Of a stretch of 64,000 nt of DNA, positions 7,545 through 15,909 are shown piece by piece. The stretch lies in assembly GCA_034667465.1 (NCBI GenBank), contig JAXDJV010000023.1, forward strand, positions 1 to 64,000, in the 5' to 3' direction. The position numbers and the translations under genes are program-made. This DNA comes from JAOBAU01 sp034667465. Its GTDB lineage: Bacteria > Acidobacteriota > Thermoanaerobaculia > Gp7-AA8. A model generated the notes under the pieces. The model was not told the origin of the DNA and searched no databases. It worked only from the letters and a program-made list of their open reading frames with translations. The number at the start of each line of letters is the position of its first letter. Positions within the stretch are counted from its first letter, which is position 1.

Positions 7545-10064
7545 ATGCAACCCAACGTCTATAAATTCGGCGGGACGTCGGTCGGCTCCGCCGAGGCGAC
7601 TCGCCTCGCGCTGACCCGTATTCGCGAGGCGGCGCCGAACGTCGTATCCGTCGTTTCCGCGGCGAACGGCATCACCGATCTGCTCCTTTCCGCCGCGCGC
7701 GACGCCCAGCGCGGGAACGTCGCCGAAGCGCGCGCGGCAGGGGAGGCGTACGCGACGCGTCATCGCGAGCTCATTCGTCTGTTGATCGCGACGCCGCACG
7801 TTGTCGATGAGCTGGAGCGCGAGCTCGACGCGTCGACACACGAACTGATGTCGATGTGCGAGAGCATCGCCGTGCTCCGCGAGCTGACGCCGCGAACACT
7901 CGATGCGATCGGCGCGCGCGGCGAACGGATGATGGCGTCGATTTTCACCGCCGCGTTGCGCGAAGGTGGAACCGGCGCGACGCTCATCGACGCCACCGAC
8001 GTCATCGCCACCGAGCGCCGCCACGGTTCGCTCTGGCCGGCCTTCGATCGCTGCGAAGAGGCAGCGCAACGGCTCATCCTGCCGGAGCTCGAGCAGGGAC
8101 GCGTCGTCATCCTTCCCGGTTTCATCGGACGCGGCGTCGATGGCGAAGTAGTCACGCTCGGACGCGGCGGCTCCGACTTCTCCGCCGCGATCATCGCGCG
8201 CGCGGTTTCGGCGTCGGCGCTCACGCTCTGGAAAGAGGTCGATGGATTGATGACCGCCGATCCGCGCGTCGTCGCCGATGCGCGCGTCGTGCCGGAGCTG
8301 CACTATCGCGAAGCCGGCGAGCTCGCGTACTACGGCGCGAAAGTGCTCCATCCGCGGACGATGATTCCGCTCGTCGATCGCGGCATCCCGCTGCACGTTC
8401 GCAACTCGTTCAATCACTCGTTCTCCGGCACGCGCATCGGCGCCGACGTTTCGTCGGGCGCGTTTCCGGTGAAGGCGCTGACCGCCGTGCATGGACAGGC
8501 GCTGATCTCCGTTGAAGGCAGCGGCATGATCGGCGTTCCCGGCATCGCCGCGCGGACGTTCGCGGCGCTGTCGGCCGGCGGGCATTCCGTCTCGATGATC
8601 AGTCAGGCGTCGAGCGAAGCGAGCATCTGTCTCGTCGTCCCGGAAAGCGAATCGGACGACGCCATCCGCGCGCTGCGCGAGACGTTCGCGTTCGAGCTGC
8701 AGGCGAAACTGATCGACACCGTCGCCGCCGAGGCGAACATCGCGCTCGTCGCGGTCGTCGGCCTCGGCATGCGCGGCACGCCCGGCATTGCCGCGCGAAC
8801 ATTCACTGCGCTGAGCAACGCACACGTGAACGTCATCTCGATCGCGCAGGGCTCGTCGGAACTGAACATCACCATCGCCATTCGCGAGTCGGACGTCGCT
8901 GCCGCAATCACGTCGCTGCACGCCGAGTTTCAACTCGAGAAGCTTCGTCCGCTGCGTCGCCGCGACCGCTACGAATCGTCGCTTGCGCTCATCGGCTTCG
9001 GCCAGATCGGCCGCGCGCTGGCGCGTCAGATCATCAGTCAGGAATCGTACTTCCGCCACGACCTCGGCATCCGGCTGCGCAACGTCGCGCTCGCCGATCG
9101 ATCGGGCCTGCGCGTCAGCGAAGAAGGCTTCACGTCCGATGAGCTGCAGGAACTGATCATTCAGAAGGAAGGCGGCGCGAGCCTGACGACGCGCGGCGAA
9201 CCGTCGACCGTCGCGTCGCTCACCGACGAACTGCGCGAGCACGTTTTCACGATGCCGTCGTCGCGCTCGATTGTCGTAGATCTCACCGCCGACGAGACCG
9301 CGCCGCTGTTGATGGAAGCGTTGCGCCGTCGTTGTCACGTCGTCGTCGCGAACAAGAAGCCGCTCGCGGTCGCGCAGCGCGACTACGACGAGATGATGTC
9401 GCTGGCGCGCGAGAACAACGTCTCGATTCGATATGAAGCGACGGTCGGCGCCGGACTGCCGATCCTCGATTCACTCGCGAAGCTGCGCGAGGCGGGCGAT
9501 GAAGTCGAGACGATCCTCGGCTGTCTCTCCGGCACGATCGGCTATCTGATGACGCAGCTCGAAGACGGCGTCGCGTATTCGGATGCAGTCCGCCACGCGC
9601 ACGCGCTCGGCTACACCGAGCCTGATCCGCGCGATGATCTCTCCGGCACCGACGTCGCGCGCAAAGCGCTGATCCTCGCGCGCACGCTCGGACGCAAACT
9701 CGATCTGAGCGACATCGCCGTCGAGCCGCTCTTCGCGAACGAGTTGAGCGACGACGATCCGCAGCGTTTCATCGAGAAGCTGAAGCAGATGGATGCGGAG
9801 ATGGCGGAACGCGTTCGCAGCGCGCGCGCCGCACGTGAAGTGCTGCGTTACGTGGCGCGGCTGGAACGCGATCGAATCACGGTCGGACTCGAATCGCTGC
9901 CGGAAAACGGACCGATGGGACGGCTGCGCGGCACCGACAATCAGATCGTGCTGCGGACGAAGCGCTATCAGACGAATCCGCTCATCGTGACCGGACCGGG
10001 CGCCGGCGCGGAAGTGACGGCGTCGGGCGTATTGAACGACGTCGTAGCGATCACGATGCGATGA
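7545..10064 (+). CDS. thrA: Bifunctional aspartate kinase/homoserine dehydrogenase
   Basis: The 839-residue fusion catalyses the first and third steps from aspartate to threonine. The kinase domain begins YKFGGTSVGS (about residues 4-13) and is followed by two ACT regulatory repeats (VSVEGSGMIGVPGIAARTF and VAVVGLGMRGTPGIAARTF). The dehydrogenase starts near residue 480 with the nucleotide-binding ALIGFGQIGRALA, then ANKKPLA, ATVGAGLPILDSL, GCLSGTIGYLM and PDPRDDLSGTDVARK. The length matches E. coli ThrA-type proteins. The start at 7545 is chosen from the -10 box at 7529-7534; 7533 is possible. ACT domains imply feedback control, probably by threonine. thrB overlaps by 4 nt. Confidence 0.95.
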   Translation: MQPNVYKFGGTSVGSAEATRLALTRIREAAPNVVSVVSAANGITDLLLSAARDAQRGNVAEARAAGEAYATRHRELIRLLIATPHVVDELERELDASTHELMSMCESIAVLRELTPRTLDAIGARGERMMASIFTAALREGGTGATLIDATDVIATERRHGSLWPAFDRCEEAAQRLILPELEQGRVVILPGFIGRGVDGEVVTLGRGGSDFSAAIIARAVSASALTLWKEVDGLMTADPRVVADARVVPELHYREAGELAYYGAKVLHPRTMIPLVDRGIPLHVRNSFNHSFSGTRIGADVSSGAFPVKALTAVHGQALISVEGSGMIGVPGIAARTFAALSAGGHSVSMISQASSEASICLVVPESESDDAIRALRETFAFELQAKLIDTVAAEANIALVAVVGLGMRGTPGIAARTFTALSNAHVNVISIAQGSSELNITIAIRESDVAAAITSLHAEFQLEKLRPLRRRDRYESSLALIGFGQIGRALARQIISQESYFRHDLGIRLRNVALADRSGLRVSEEGFTSDELQELIIQKEGGASLTTRGEPSTVASLTDELREHVFTMPSSRSIVVDLTADETAPLLMEALRRRCHVVVANKKPLAVAQRDYDEMMSLARENNVSIRYEATVGAGLPILDSLAKLREAGDEVETILGCLSGTIGYLMTQLEDGVAYSDAVRHAHALGYTEPDPRDDLSGTDVARKALILARTLGRKLDLSDIAVEPLFANELSDDDPQRFIEKLKQMDAEMAERVRSARAAREVLRYVARLERDRITVGLESLPENGPMGRLRGTDNQIVLRTKRYQTNPLIVTGPGAGAEVTASGVLNDVVAITMR

Positions 10065-10978
10065 AGAGCGCGACCGTTTTCGTCCCCGCGTCGATCGGCA
10101 ACGTCGGACCTGGTTTCGACGTGCTCGGCCTCGCCATCGACGGCATCGGCGATCGCGTTTCGATCGAGCTGCGCGAGTCTCCTCGCGATTCGGTCACGGT
10201 CAGCGGCCGCGATGCGGAACAGGTTCCGACCGAGGCCACGCGTAACGTTGCGGCTGTCGCCGCGCGCGCGTTTCTCGATGTCGCAAAGTACGAAGGCGGC
10301 GCGGCGATCCATGTCGAAAAAGGGCTGGCGCTCTCCGGCGGAATGGGCGGGAGCGCGGCCAGCAGCGTCGGCGGCGCGGCGGCAGCTTCGTTCGCGTTGT
10401 TCGATGAGTTACGCGTCGATGACGTCATCCGCGCCGCGCTCGCCGGCGAGGCGCTCGTCTCCGGACGCCATCTCGACAACATCCTGCCGCAGACGATCGG
10501 CGGCCTGGCGCTGACGCGTTCCGTCGATCCGCTCGACTACGTCGCGCTCGCCGTGCGCGAGAACTGGTGGGCGGCGCTCGTCACGCCGGCGGTGCGCGTC
10601 GAAACGCGATCGGCGCGATCGATTCTCTCGATGCAGATCGAGCGCGCGGTCTTCATCGAACAGATGGCGAACGTCGCGGCGATGGTTCACGCGTTCGCGA
10701 ACGGTGATGGTGCCCTGCTCCGTCGCGCGCTCGACGATCGTTACGCCGAGCCGGCGCGCAAAACGCTCATCCCGCATTTCGACGACGTGAAGCGCGCCGC
10801 GCTCGACGCCGGTTCGATCGGCTGTTCGATCAGCGGCTCGGGTCCGACTGTTTTCGCGATCGCGGAAAATGAAGCCGCCGCGCAACGCTGCGGCGACGCG
10901 ATGGCGCGCGCGTTCGGCAGCATCGCGTCGACGACGCATTGCGGACCGATCGCACGCGAAGGGGCGCGGCGCATATGA
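10061..10978 (+). CDS. thrB: Homoserine kinase
   Basis: This 305-residue GHMP kinase phosphorylates homoserine. It shows the N-terminal VPASIGNVGPGFDVLGLA, the ATP-binding glycine loop SGGMGGSAASS near residue 95 and the C-terminal ISGSGPTVFAI. ATG overlaps the thrA stop as ATGA, and its own stop overlaps thrC in the same way, so the three genes are translated as one coupled unit. Confidence 0.95.
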   Translation: MKSATVFVPASIGNVGPGFDVLGLAIDGIGDRVSIELRESPRDSVTVSGRDAEQVPTEATRNVAAVAARAFLDVAKYEGGAAIHVEKGLALSGGMGGSAASSVGGAAAASFALFDELRVDDVIRAALAGEALVSGRHLDNILPQTIGGLALTRSVDPLDYVALAVRENWWAALVTPAVRVETRSARSILSMQIERAVFIEQMANVAAMVHAFANGDGALLRRALDDRYAEPARKTLIPHFDDVKRAALDAGSIGCSISGSGPTVFAIAENEAAAQRCGDAMARAFGSIASTTHCGPIAREGARRI

Positions 10979-12237
10979 CGACGTTTCAGGAATGGCTGGA
11001 GTGCATCGCCTGCCGGACGCGCTTCGATCCGCTCGAAGTTCATTACGACTGCGATCGCTGCGGCGGACTGTTGTCGCTCGAACGAAGCGAAGGGTGGGCG
11101 AGCGGTCTCGGGCCGTCGCTCTTCGACTCGCGGCTCGCGTCGCGCACGGACATCGATCGGAGCGGCGTCTGGCGTTTTCGTGAAGCGGTCATGAGCGTCG
11201 CTGATGAGCAAATCGTCACGCACCCCGAAGGCGGCACGCATCTCTATTCGCGCGCCGCGCTTTCCGCGTGGGGCGGTGTCGAGGCGCTGTCGTTCAAACA
11301 CGAAGGGGAGAATCCGACCGGCTCGTTCAAGGATCGCGGCATGACCGCCGCGACGACGCAGGCGCGCCGCGTCAAGGCGCGCGCGGTTGCGTGCGCATCG
11401 ACCGGCAACACCAGCTCGTCGCTCGCGGCGTACGCGGCGCAGGCGGGCATGCGCGCGATCGTCTTCGTGCCGGCGGGAAAAGTCGCGGCCGGAAAACTCG
11501 CGCAGACGCTCGCGTACGGCGCGCTCGTGCTGCAGGTCCGCGGCGATTTCGACGCCGCGATGAAGCTCGTCAACGAAGCGTCGCGCGCGCTCGGCATCTA
11601 TCTGCTCAACTCGATCAATCCGTTTCGCATCGAAGGGCAGAAGACGATCGCGTGGGAACTGCTCCAGGATCTCAGCTGGAACGCCCCCGACTGGATCGCG
11701 CTCCCGGCCGGCAACCTCGGCAACACGAGCGCGTTCGGCAAAGCGCTGAAGGAAGCATACGAAGCCGGCTGGATCGATCGCGTTCCTCGCCTTGCGTCAA
11801 TTCAGGCAAGCGGCGCGAACCCGTTCTTCCGCGGCTACGTCGAGCAATTCCGCAATCGCCATCGCATGACGCCCGAGACCGTCGCGACCGCCATCCGCAT
11901 CGGCGATCCGGTCAGCTGGGAGCGCGCGCGCCTCGCGATCGAATACACGCAAGGCGTCGTCGAACAGGTAACCGATGAAGAGCTGCTCGCCGCGAAGCGA
12001 GCCATCGACGAAGCCGGCATCGGCTGCGAGCCCGCGTCCGCCTGTTCCCTCGCCGGCGTTCGCAAACTGCGCGAAGCGGGAACGATCGGCGCCGGCGAAC
12101 GCGTCATCTGCATCCTCACCGGCAATGTCCTGAAGGATCCCGACATCATCCTCAAAGCCGATCGCGAATCGCAGCTCCGCGAAATCTACCCCACCCTCGC
12201 CGAAGTGGAAAAGGCAATAAAAGGGGGTCACATCTGA
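10975..12237 (+). CDS. thrC: Threonine synthase
   Basis: The 420-residue PLP enzyme converts O-phosphohomoserine to threonine. An N-terminal zinc-ribbon-like motif (C10/C13, C26/C29) precedes the catalytic domain, with the PLP lysine in NPTGSFKDRGMT near residue 119 and ASTGNTSSSLAAYA after it. The start is ATG 10975, which overlaps the thrB stop. The last eight codons (AIKGGHI and neighbours) and the TGA are supplied by the left arm of a perfect palindrome (12216-12252), so the native C-terminus was probably replaced or extended by the repeat. Confidence 0.93.
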   Translation: MTTFQEWLECIACRTRFDPLEVHYDCDRCGGLLSLERSEGWASGLGPSLFDSRLASRTDIDRSGVWRFREAVMSVADEQIVTHPEGGTHLYSRAALSAWGGVEALSFKHEGENPTGSFKDRGMTAATTQARRVKARAVACASTGNTSSSLAAYAAQAGMRAIVFVPAGKVAAGKLAQTLAYGALVLQVRGDFDAAMKLVNEASRALGIYLLNSINPFRIEGQKTIAWELLQDLSWNAPDWIALPAGNLGNTSAFGKALKEAYEAGWIDRVPRLASIQASGANPFFRGYVEQFRNRHRMTPETVATAIRIGDPVSWERARLAIEYTQGVVEQVTDEELLAAKRAIDEAGIGCEPASACSLAGVRKLREAGTIGAGERVICILTGNVLKDPDIILKADRESQLREIYPTLAEVEKAIKGGHI

Positions 12238-12291
12238 CAGTTTGACTTTACGGACGTAAAGTCAAACTGTCAGATGTGACCCCCTTTTATT
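12216..12291. repeat. REP-like perfect inverted repeat, 37-bp arms, also a bidirectional terminator
   Basis: Arms 12216-12252 and 12255-12291 are exact reverse complements with a 2-nt centre (GA). The core is GGGGGTCACATCTGACAG followed by TTTGACTTTACG. It lies between the convergent thrC and chalcone-isomerase-like genes, contains the thrC stop codon (12235-12237), and abuts the TAA of the opposite gene. The flanking A/T runs make it a good terminator in both directions. The style is that of REP elements mobilised by RAYT transposases; none is in the window. Confidence 0.9.
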
Positions 12292-12854
12292 TACTTGCCG
12301 AGGATGGCGTTTTTGAAGTCTTCGCCGGGGCCGGGTTTCGGGCCGATCCAGGTGTTGAGAATCGCGTCGGCGACCGCTTTGCCGCCCAGCGTTCCTTTGC
12401 TCTTCCCGTTCACTTCCACCGTGGTGCCGATGCCGGGGACGTACGTCAGCACGATGCGGTGTCCGCTCTCCATGCTCTCCATCCACGTCGCGAGCGTTTT
12501 GAACGCGGTCCGCACTTCGGCGGAGGCGTTCGGCGTGTTGTCGGCGAGACCTTCGCTCCACGCTTCGGCGATCTTGTCCTTGTCGACGCCGAAGACGAAG
12601 TGCATGACCATGCGGCGCGGCGCGTCGGCGGCGAGGATCGCCGCGGGACTGGACTGTTTCGCGTTGAGGTAGAGAGCGCCCGCGTAGACTTTGATGAAGA
12701 ATTTCTTGCGCAGCCCGGCGCCGTTGAGAACGAGCGTCTGTCCGTTGACGGTGACCTTCTCTTCGAGCTTGACGCCGCCGACCGTGGCCGCATCAGCGAC
12801 CGCCGCGGAAAGCGCGAGAGTGGTGGCGAGAACAATTCGGGTAAATGCCCGCAT
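12291..12854 (-). CDS. Secreted chalcone isomerase-like protein
   Basis: The 187-residue product has a signal peptide (MRAFTRIVLATTLALSAAVADA) and a chalcone-isomerase-like fold signature (LVLNGAGLRKKFFIKVYAGALYL, later GHRIVLTYVPG and the C-terminal WIGPKPGPGEDFKNAILGK). Bacterial members are periplasmic and of unknown role; fatty-acid or small-lipid binding is a general suggestion for the family. ATG 12854 has a GGAGG with 7-nt spacing, and a TACAAT -10 box (12892-12897, minus) gives a leader of about 30 nt. The stop abuts the palindrome. Confidence 0.85.
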   Translation of the reverse strand: MRAFTRIVLATTLALSAAVADAATVGGVKLEEKVTVNGQTLVLNGAGLRKKFFIKVYAGALYLNAKQSSPAAILAADAPRRMVMHFVFGVDKDKIAEAWSEGLADNTPNASAEVRTAFKTLATWMESMESGHRIVLTYVPGIGTTVEVNGKSKGTLGGKAVADAILNTWIGPKPGPGEDFKNAILGK

Positions 12855-12891
12855 GCAGTTTCCTCCGTTTTTCCTGTGAAGCGTGCCGATG

Positions 12892-12901
12892 ATTGTACGC
12901 T
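12892..12901. promoter_or_regulatory. Overlapping divergent -10 boxes
   Basis: The same ten bases hold TACAAT on the minus strand (12897-12892) and TACGCT on the plus strand (12896-12901). The minus gene is leadered with a Shine-Dalgarno; the plus gene starts 6 nt later with no leader. Confidence 0.45.
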
Positions 12902-12907
12902 GGCGAG

Positions 12908-13792
12908 GTGAAGGTCGCCGTCGGTCCCTTCGCCGCGCTGCGGCGATACGTAAGCCGCGAGTTCGCCGAGACCTTCGCGTTGCTGCGCGATCGTCACGGC
13001 TGGCAGCTTCGCGAGCTCGAAGAGCCACTCGACGCCGGACGCGGCGACGTCATCCTCTTCTGGGAGTCATATGACTCCGTCATCCGCCACGTGAACGACG
13101 GCGCGCGCGTCTACGTGATGACCGACGATCTGCACGGCGATCGTTATCCGATGGCGCAGGCGCTGGCGCTCGCCGATGGCGTCCTGTCGACCTACGCACC
13201 GCGCCTCGCCGACTTCTTCCCATCCCTTCACGCGTCGCACGTCACCTGGATTCCGCACGCCGCGAGCAGCGACTTTCTGCTGCCGGTCAACGAGTCGCCG
13301 CGTCCCGTCGTCTTCGTCAGCGGCGCGATGAGCCGTCTTTATCCGCTGCGCCGCGCGATGAGCGAAGTGGCGTCGCGGCGTCCCGAGCTTGCGCACGTTC
13401 ACGAACATCCCGGCTATCGATGTGACTACGACCACGATCGCGATCCGCGCGTTGGTCGCGGTTACGCGCAGGCGATGGGAAGCTGTCTCGCCGCCTTCAC
13501 CGATGGTCTGCTGCATCGCTATCTCGTCGCGAAGTTTTTCGAGATTCCCGCTACCGGCGCGCTGCTGATCGCCGATCGCGCCGTCGCGCCACAGCTCGCG
13601 CGACTTGGATTCGATGACGGCGTCCACTACATCAGCGCGTCAGCGGGCGATCTCGAATCCGTCATCGAGCGCGTGCTCGACGATCCCAATCGCGGAGAGA
13701 TCGACGCCATCCGTTTTCGCGGCCACGCGCTCGTCCATCAGCGCCATACGACGGCACATCGGGCGAGAGAGATCGACACGGCGTGCGCGTAA
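12908..13792 (+). CDS. Glycosyltransferase family protein (CgeB/Glyco_trans_1_2-like)
   Basis: The 294-residue protein ends with a nucleotide-sugar-binding half typical of CgeB-like GT-B proteins (LVAKFFEIPATGALLIAD, then LGFDDGVHYI and an E-rich tail). The N-terminal half has a Rossmann-like arrangement (VILFWESYDSVIRHV, RVYVMTDDLHG). It probably transfers a sugar in the cytoplasm; donor and acceptor are unknown. GTG 12908 is chosen because TACGCT at 12896-12901 lies 6 nt upstream; the TTG at 12893 would lie upstream of the box. No other glycan genes are adjacent. Confidence 0.65.
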   Translation: MKVAVGPFAALRRYVSREFAETFALLRDRHGWQLRELEEPLDAGRGDVILFWESYDSVIRHVNDGARVYVMTDDLHGDRYPMAQALALADGVLSTYAPRLADFFPSLHASHVTWIPHAASSDFLLPVNESPRPVVFVSGAMSRLYPLRRAMSEVASRRPELAHVHEHPGYRCDYDHDRDPRVGRGYAQAMGSCLAAFTDGLLHRYLVAKFFEIPATGALLIADRAVAPQLARLGFDDGVHYISASAGDLESVIERVLDDPNRGEIDAIRFRGHALVHQRHTTAHRAREIDTACA

Positions 13793-13797
13793 ACGGC

Positions 13798-13803
13798 TAG
13801 ACT
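13798..13803 (+). promoter_or_regulatory. -10 box TAGACT, leaderless start
   Basis: TAGACT ends 8 nt before GTG 13812. No Shine-Dalgarno is present, so this box decides the start of the DUF3024 gene. Confidence 0.5.
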
Positions 13804-13811
13804 CTTTGTCC

Positions 13812-14156
13812 GTGACGATTCCTGCCGACAAACGTGCCGAAGCCGAGATTGCACTGAAAGAGTTCTGCGAAAAGCACTCGTCCGCTGAGGTGGCGGATCG
13901 GATGCGATACGCGTACGAGTTCGCGTCGAACTCCGCGTTGCTCGTCGAGCAGCGCCCTTCCTTCATGAACCCGAGCGAATGGTCGTCGAAGCTGGTTGCG
14001 AAGTTCCGCTACTCGGAATCGCGCAACGCCTGGTCGCTCTACTGGAAAGACGCCGACGATCGCTGGCATCGACTGACGAACGTGAAGATCGAGCCCGACA
14101 TCCGGACGCTGCTCAAATCGGTCATCGACGATCCGCTCGGCGTCTTCTGGGGCTGA
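13812..14156 (+). CDS. DUF3024 family protein
   Basis: The 114-residue protein carries the DUF3024 pattern: an N-terminal helix ending RMRYAYEFASNSALLVEQRPSF, the central AKFRYSESRNAWSLYWKD with WHRL, and the closing IDDPLGVFWG. The family is small, cytoplasmic and of unknown function. GTG 13812 follows a TAGACT box by 8 nt. It stands alone between the glycosyltransferase and a secreted protein. Confidence 0.8.
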   Translation: MTIPADKRAEAEIALKEFCEKHSSAEVADRMRYAYEFASNSALLVEQRPSFMNPSEWSSKLVAKFRYSESRNAWSLYWKDADDRWHRLTNVKIEPDIRTLLKSVIDDPLGVFWG

Positions 14157-14269
14157 GCCGGCACATTCCGTTCTTGACTGCTACCTCAAGCCGGCCTACT
14201 CTCACTTGCGTTCCGACAACGCGGCCTCGCAACAGATATCCCCCGATCCACATCGAAGGAGGACTGTTC

Positions 14270-15460
14270 ATGCGGTTGACTCGTTCCCTGGTCGTCGCCC
14301 TGCTCGCCCTTTCCGCCGCCGGTTCGCTCTACGCGCAGTGTGGCGTGGAACGATGGACCATCAAGACCGGAACCGACTCCGGCGCTTCGTCGATCAACCT
14401 CAGCTCGTGGGTCTCGTCGACGATCTACAACATGCAGCAGTCGGCGCATCCCGCATCGCTGCCGGCGACGACGCGCATCGCGCCGCGTGAGACGACGCAG
14501 TACAGTCTGAGCGGAACGCTCACCAAGTACGTGAAGGAAGGCGATTCCGACTACCACCTCGTGATCCAGGATTCCGCCGGACGGACGATGATCGTCGAGA
14601 TTCCGGCGCCGAACTGCGTCGGAGCCGGCAGCCCGTTCGGGACCCGTATCTCCAACGCGCGCAGCCAGTTCGATGCGAAGTTCACCGCCACGACGTCATT
14701 CAAGTCGACGTCGACCGCGGTGACGGTGCGAGGCATCGGCTTCTGGGATTTCCTCCACGGCCAGACCGGCACGGCGCCGAACGGCATCGAGATCCATCCG
14801 GTTCTCAACATCACTTTCGGCGGCGCGGCATCGATCGACGGCGGTGAAGAAACCGCGCCGGTTGACGATCCGGCGAACGCCGTCAAATACCCGGCCGACG
14901 TCGTCGCAGATGAAGACGGCGGACGCGTTCGCGTCTTCCGCGGCGGCGAGATTCTCGGCGACGCGCTCTTCCACGGCGGCGCCGTCGTCGAAGCGCCGTC
15001 GGTGAACGTGATCTTCGTCGGCAACAACTTCAGCGACGAAGAGACGCGGACGGTCATGCACAGCGTCCGCGGCATCAACGCCGATTCCCGTTTCCAGGAG
15101 TTGTCGCGCTACGGCGTGCGGACGTTCGGCATGCACGTGAACTCGCGCAACATCGCTGACGCCGGCCGCGAGATCACCGACCTCGGCATTCAGCGCGCGC
15201 TGTCGAACGCCGTCGAAGCGGGCAGCATTCAGCACGTCGACGAGAACACGCTCTACGTCGTCGTCCTCGATCGCGACACCGACGCGTCGCTCGCGACCAA
15301 CCGCGACTGGCTGTCGTATCACTCGCAGTTCCATCCGACCGAGCTGCCGATGAACTACGTCGTCGTGCGCGGCGGACTCGATCCCGAACATCTGCGTGAA
15401 GCGATCACCGCCAGCGTTTTCCGCGCGCTCGTGAATCCGGCCGGGAACGGCTGGTTCTAG
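14270..15460 (+). CDS. Secreted protein with FWDFLHGQTGTAPNGIE domain
   Basis: The 396-residue product has a signal peptide (MRLTRSLVVALLALSAAGSLYAQ) and a strong AAGGAGGA ribosome site before ATG 14270. Residues about 85-185 form a beta-rich domain with a conserved-looking tail (GFWDFLHGQTGTAPNGIEIHPVLNI) that I associate with secreted acidobacterial and bacteroidal proteins, possibly OB-fold-like. The C-terminal 180 residues (VFVGNNF-like start, SDEETRTVMHSVRG, later HSQFHPTELPMNYVVVRGG) look like a second alpha/beta domain. No catalytic set is certain. Confidence 0.65.
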   Translation: MRLTRSLVVALLALSAAGSLYAQCGVERWTIKTGTDSGASSINLSSWVSSTIYNMQQSAHPASLPATTRIAPRETTQYSLSGTLTKYVKEGDSDYHLVIQDSAGRTMIVEIPAPNCVGAGSPFGTRISNARSQFDAKFTATTSFKSTSTAVTVRGIGFWDFLHGQTGTAPNGIEIHPVLNITFGGAASIDGGEETAPVDDPANAVKYPADVVADEDGGRVRVFRGGEILGDALFHGGAVVEAPSVNVIFVGNNFSDEETRTVMHSVRGINADSRFQELSRYGVRTFGMHVNSRNIADAGREITDLGIQRALSNAVEAGSIQHVDENTLYVVVLDRDTDASLATNRDWLSYHSQFHPTELPMNYVVVRGGLDPEHLREAITASVFRALVNPAGNGWF

Positions 15461-15465
15461 CGCGC

Positions 15466-15789
15466 GTGCAGAAAATCATCGGAGCCATCGCCGCAACCCT
15501 GCTGCTGTCGCAGGGTTGCGGTGTTTACGTGCCGCGCCACGCGTTTAACATCGCGCGCGATAACCAGCTGCACATCGACAAGCTGCGCGTCGGCCAGACG
15601 CTCGCGGAAGTGGAGCGGATCATGGGACACCCGCCCGAGCGCCGCAACGCGCGCGTCCGCTTCGACGGAATCTCGATCGAAGAGTGGAGCTACATCAGCG
15701 ACTACGTCCGCCGGATGGATACGACGATCACGTTTGTCGGCGGAAAGGTCGACGAGATTCGCGCCACGCCGTGGGTGGAGAAGGATTAG
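15466..15789 (+). CDS. SmpA/OmlA (BamE)-like lipoprotein
   Basis: The 107-residue product has a short lipoprotein signal ending LLLSQGC (Cys 18) and the SmpA/BamE pattern LRVGQTLAEVERIMGHPPER, then a W-containing hairpin (EEWSYISDY) and a final strand pair. BamE-type domains assist outer-membrane protein assembly or bind other lipoproteins. GTG start 5 nt after the preceding stop suggests cotranscription with the secreted protein upstream. The role as true BamE is not proven. Confidence 0.7.
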   Translation: MQKIIGAIAATLLLSQGCGVYVPRHAFNIARDNQLHIDKLRVGQTLAEVERIMGHPPERRNARVRFDGISIEEWSYISDYVRRMDTTITFVGGKVDEIRATPWVEKD

Positions 15790-15790
15790 C

Positions 15791-15888
15791 TGTCATCCCG
15801 AGCGTCGCGAGGGATCCGGGTGTGCGGCGCGCGCGACAACCGTTCCGCGCTCCTCCCACCCGGATCCCTCGCTCCGCTCGGGATGACA
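15791..15888. repeat. Large inverted repeat TGTCATCCCGAG...CTCGGGATGACA
   Basis: Arms 15791-15822 and 15857-15888 are near-perfect reverse complements (32 nt) around a 34-nt loop. It lies between the SmpA-like and MATE genes and could act as a terminator or structured spacer. A half-copy lies in the crotonase gene (40-70). Repeats of the TCATCCCGAGCG type are common in several soil phyla. Confidence 0.85.
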
Positions 15889-15895
15889 GCGCCTT

Positions 15896-15901
15896 TAGAA
15901 T
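15896..15901 (+). promoter_or_regulatory. -10 box TAGAAT, leaderless start
   Basis: TAGAAT ends 8 nt before ATG 15910 and directly follows the inverted repeat; it decides the MATE start. Confidence 0.5.
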
Positions 15902-15909
15902 GGCGCGCC

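Noticed and set aside
7452..9338. 628-codon antisense frame in thrA
   Set aside because: Lies opposite ACT and kinase domains that are clearly coding; composition is typical of a shadow frame.
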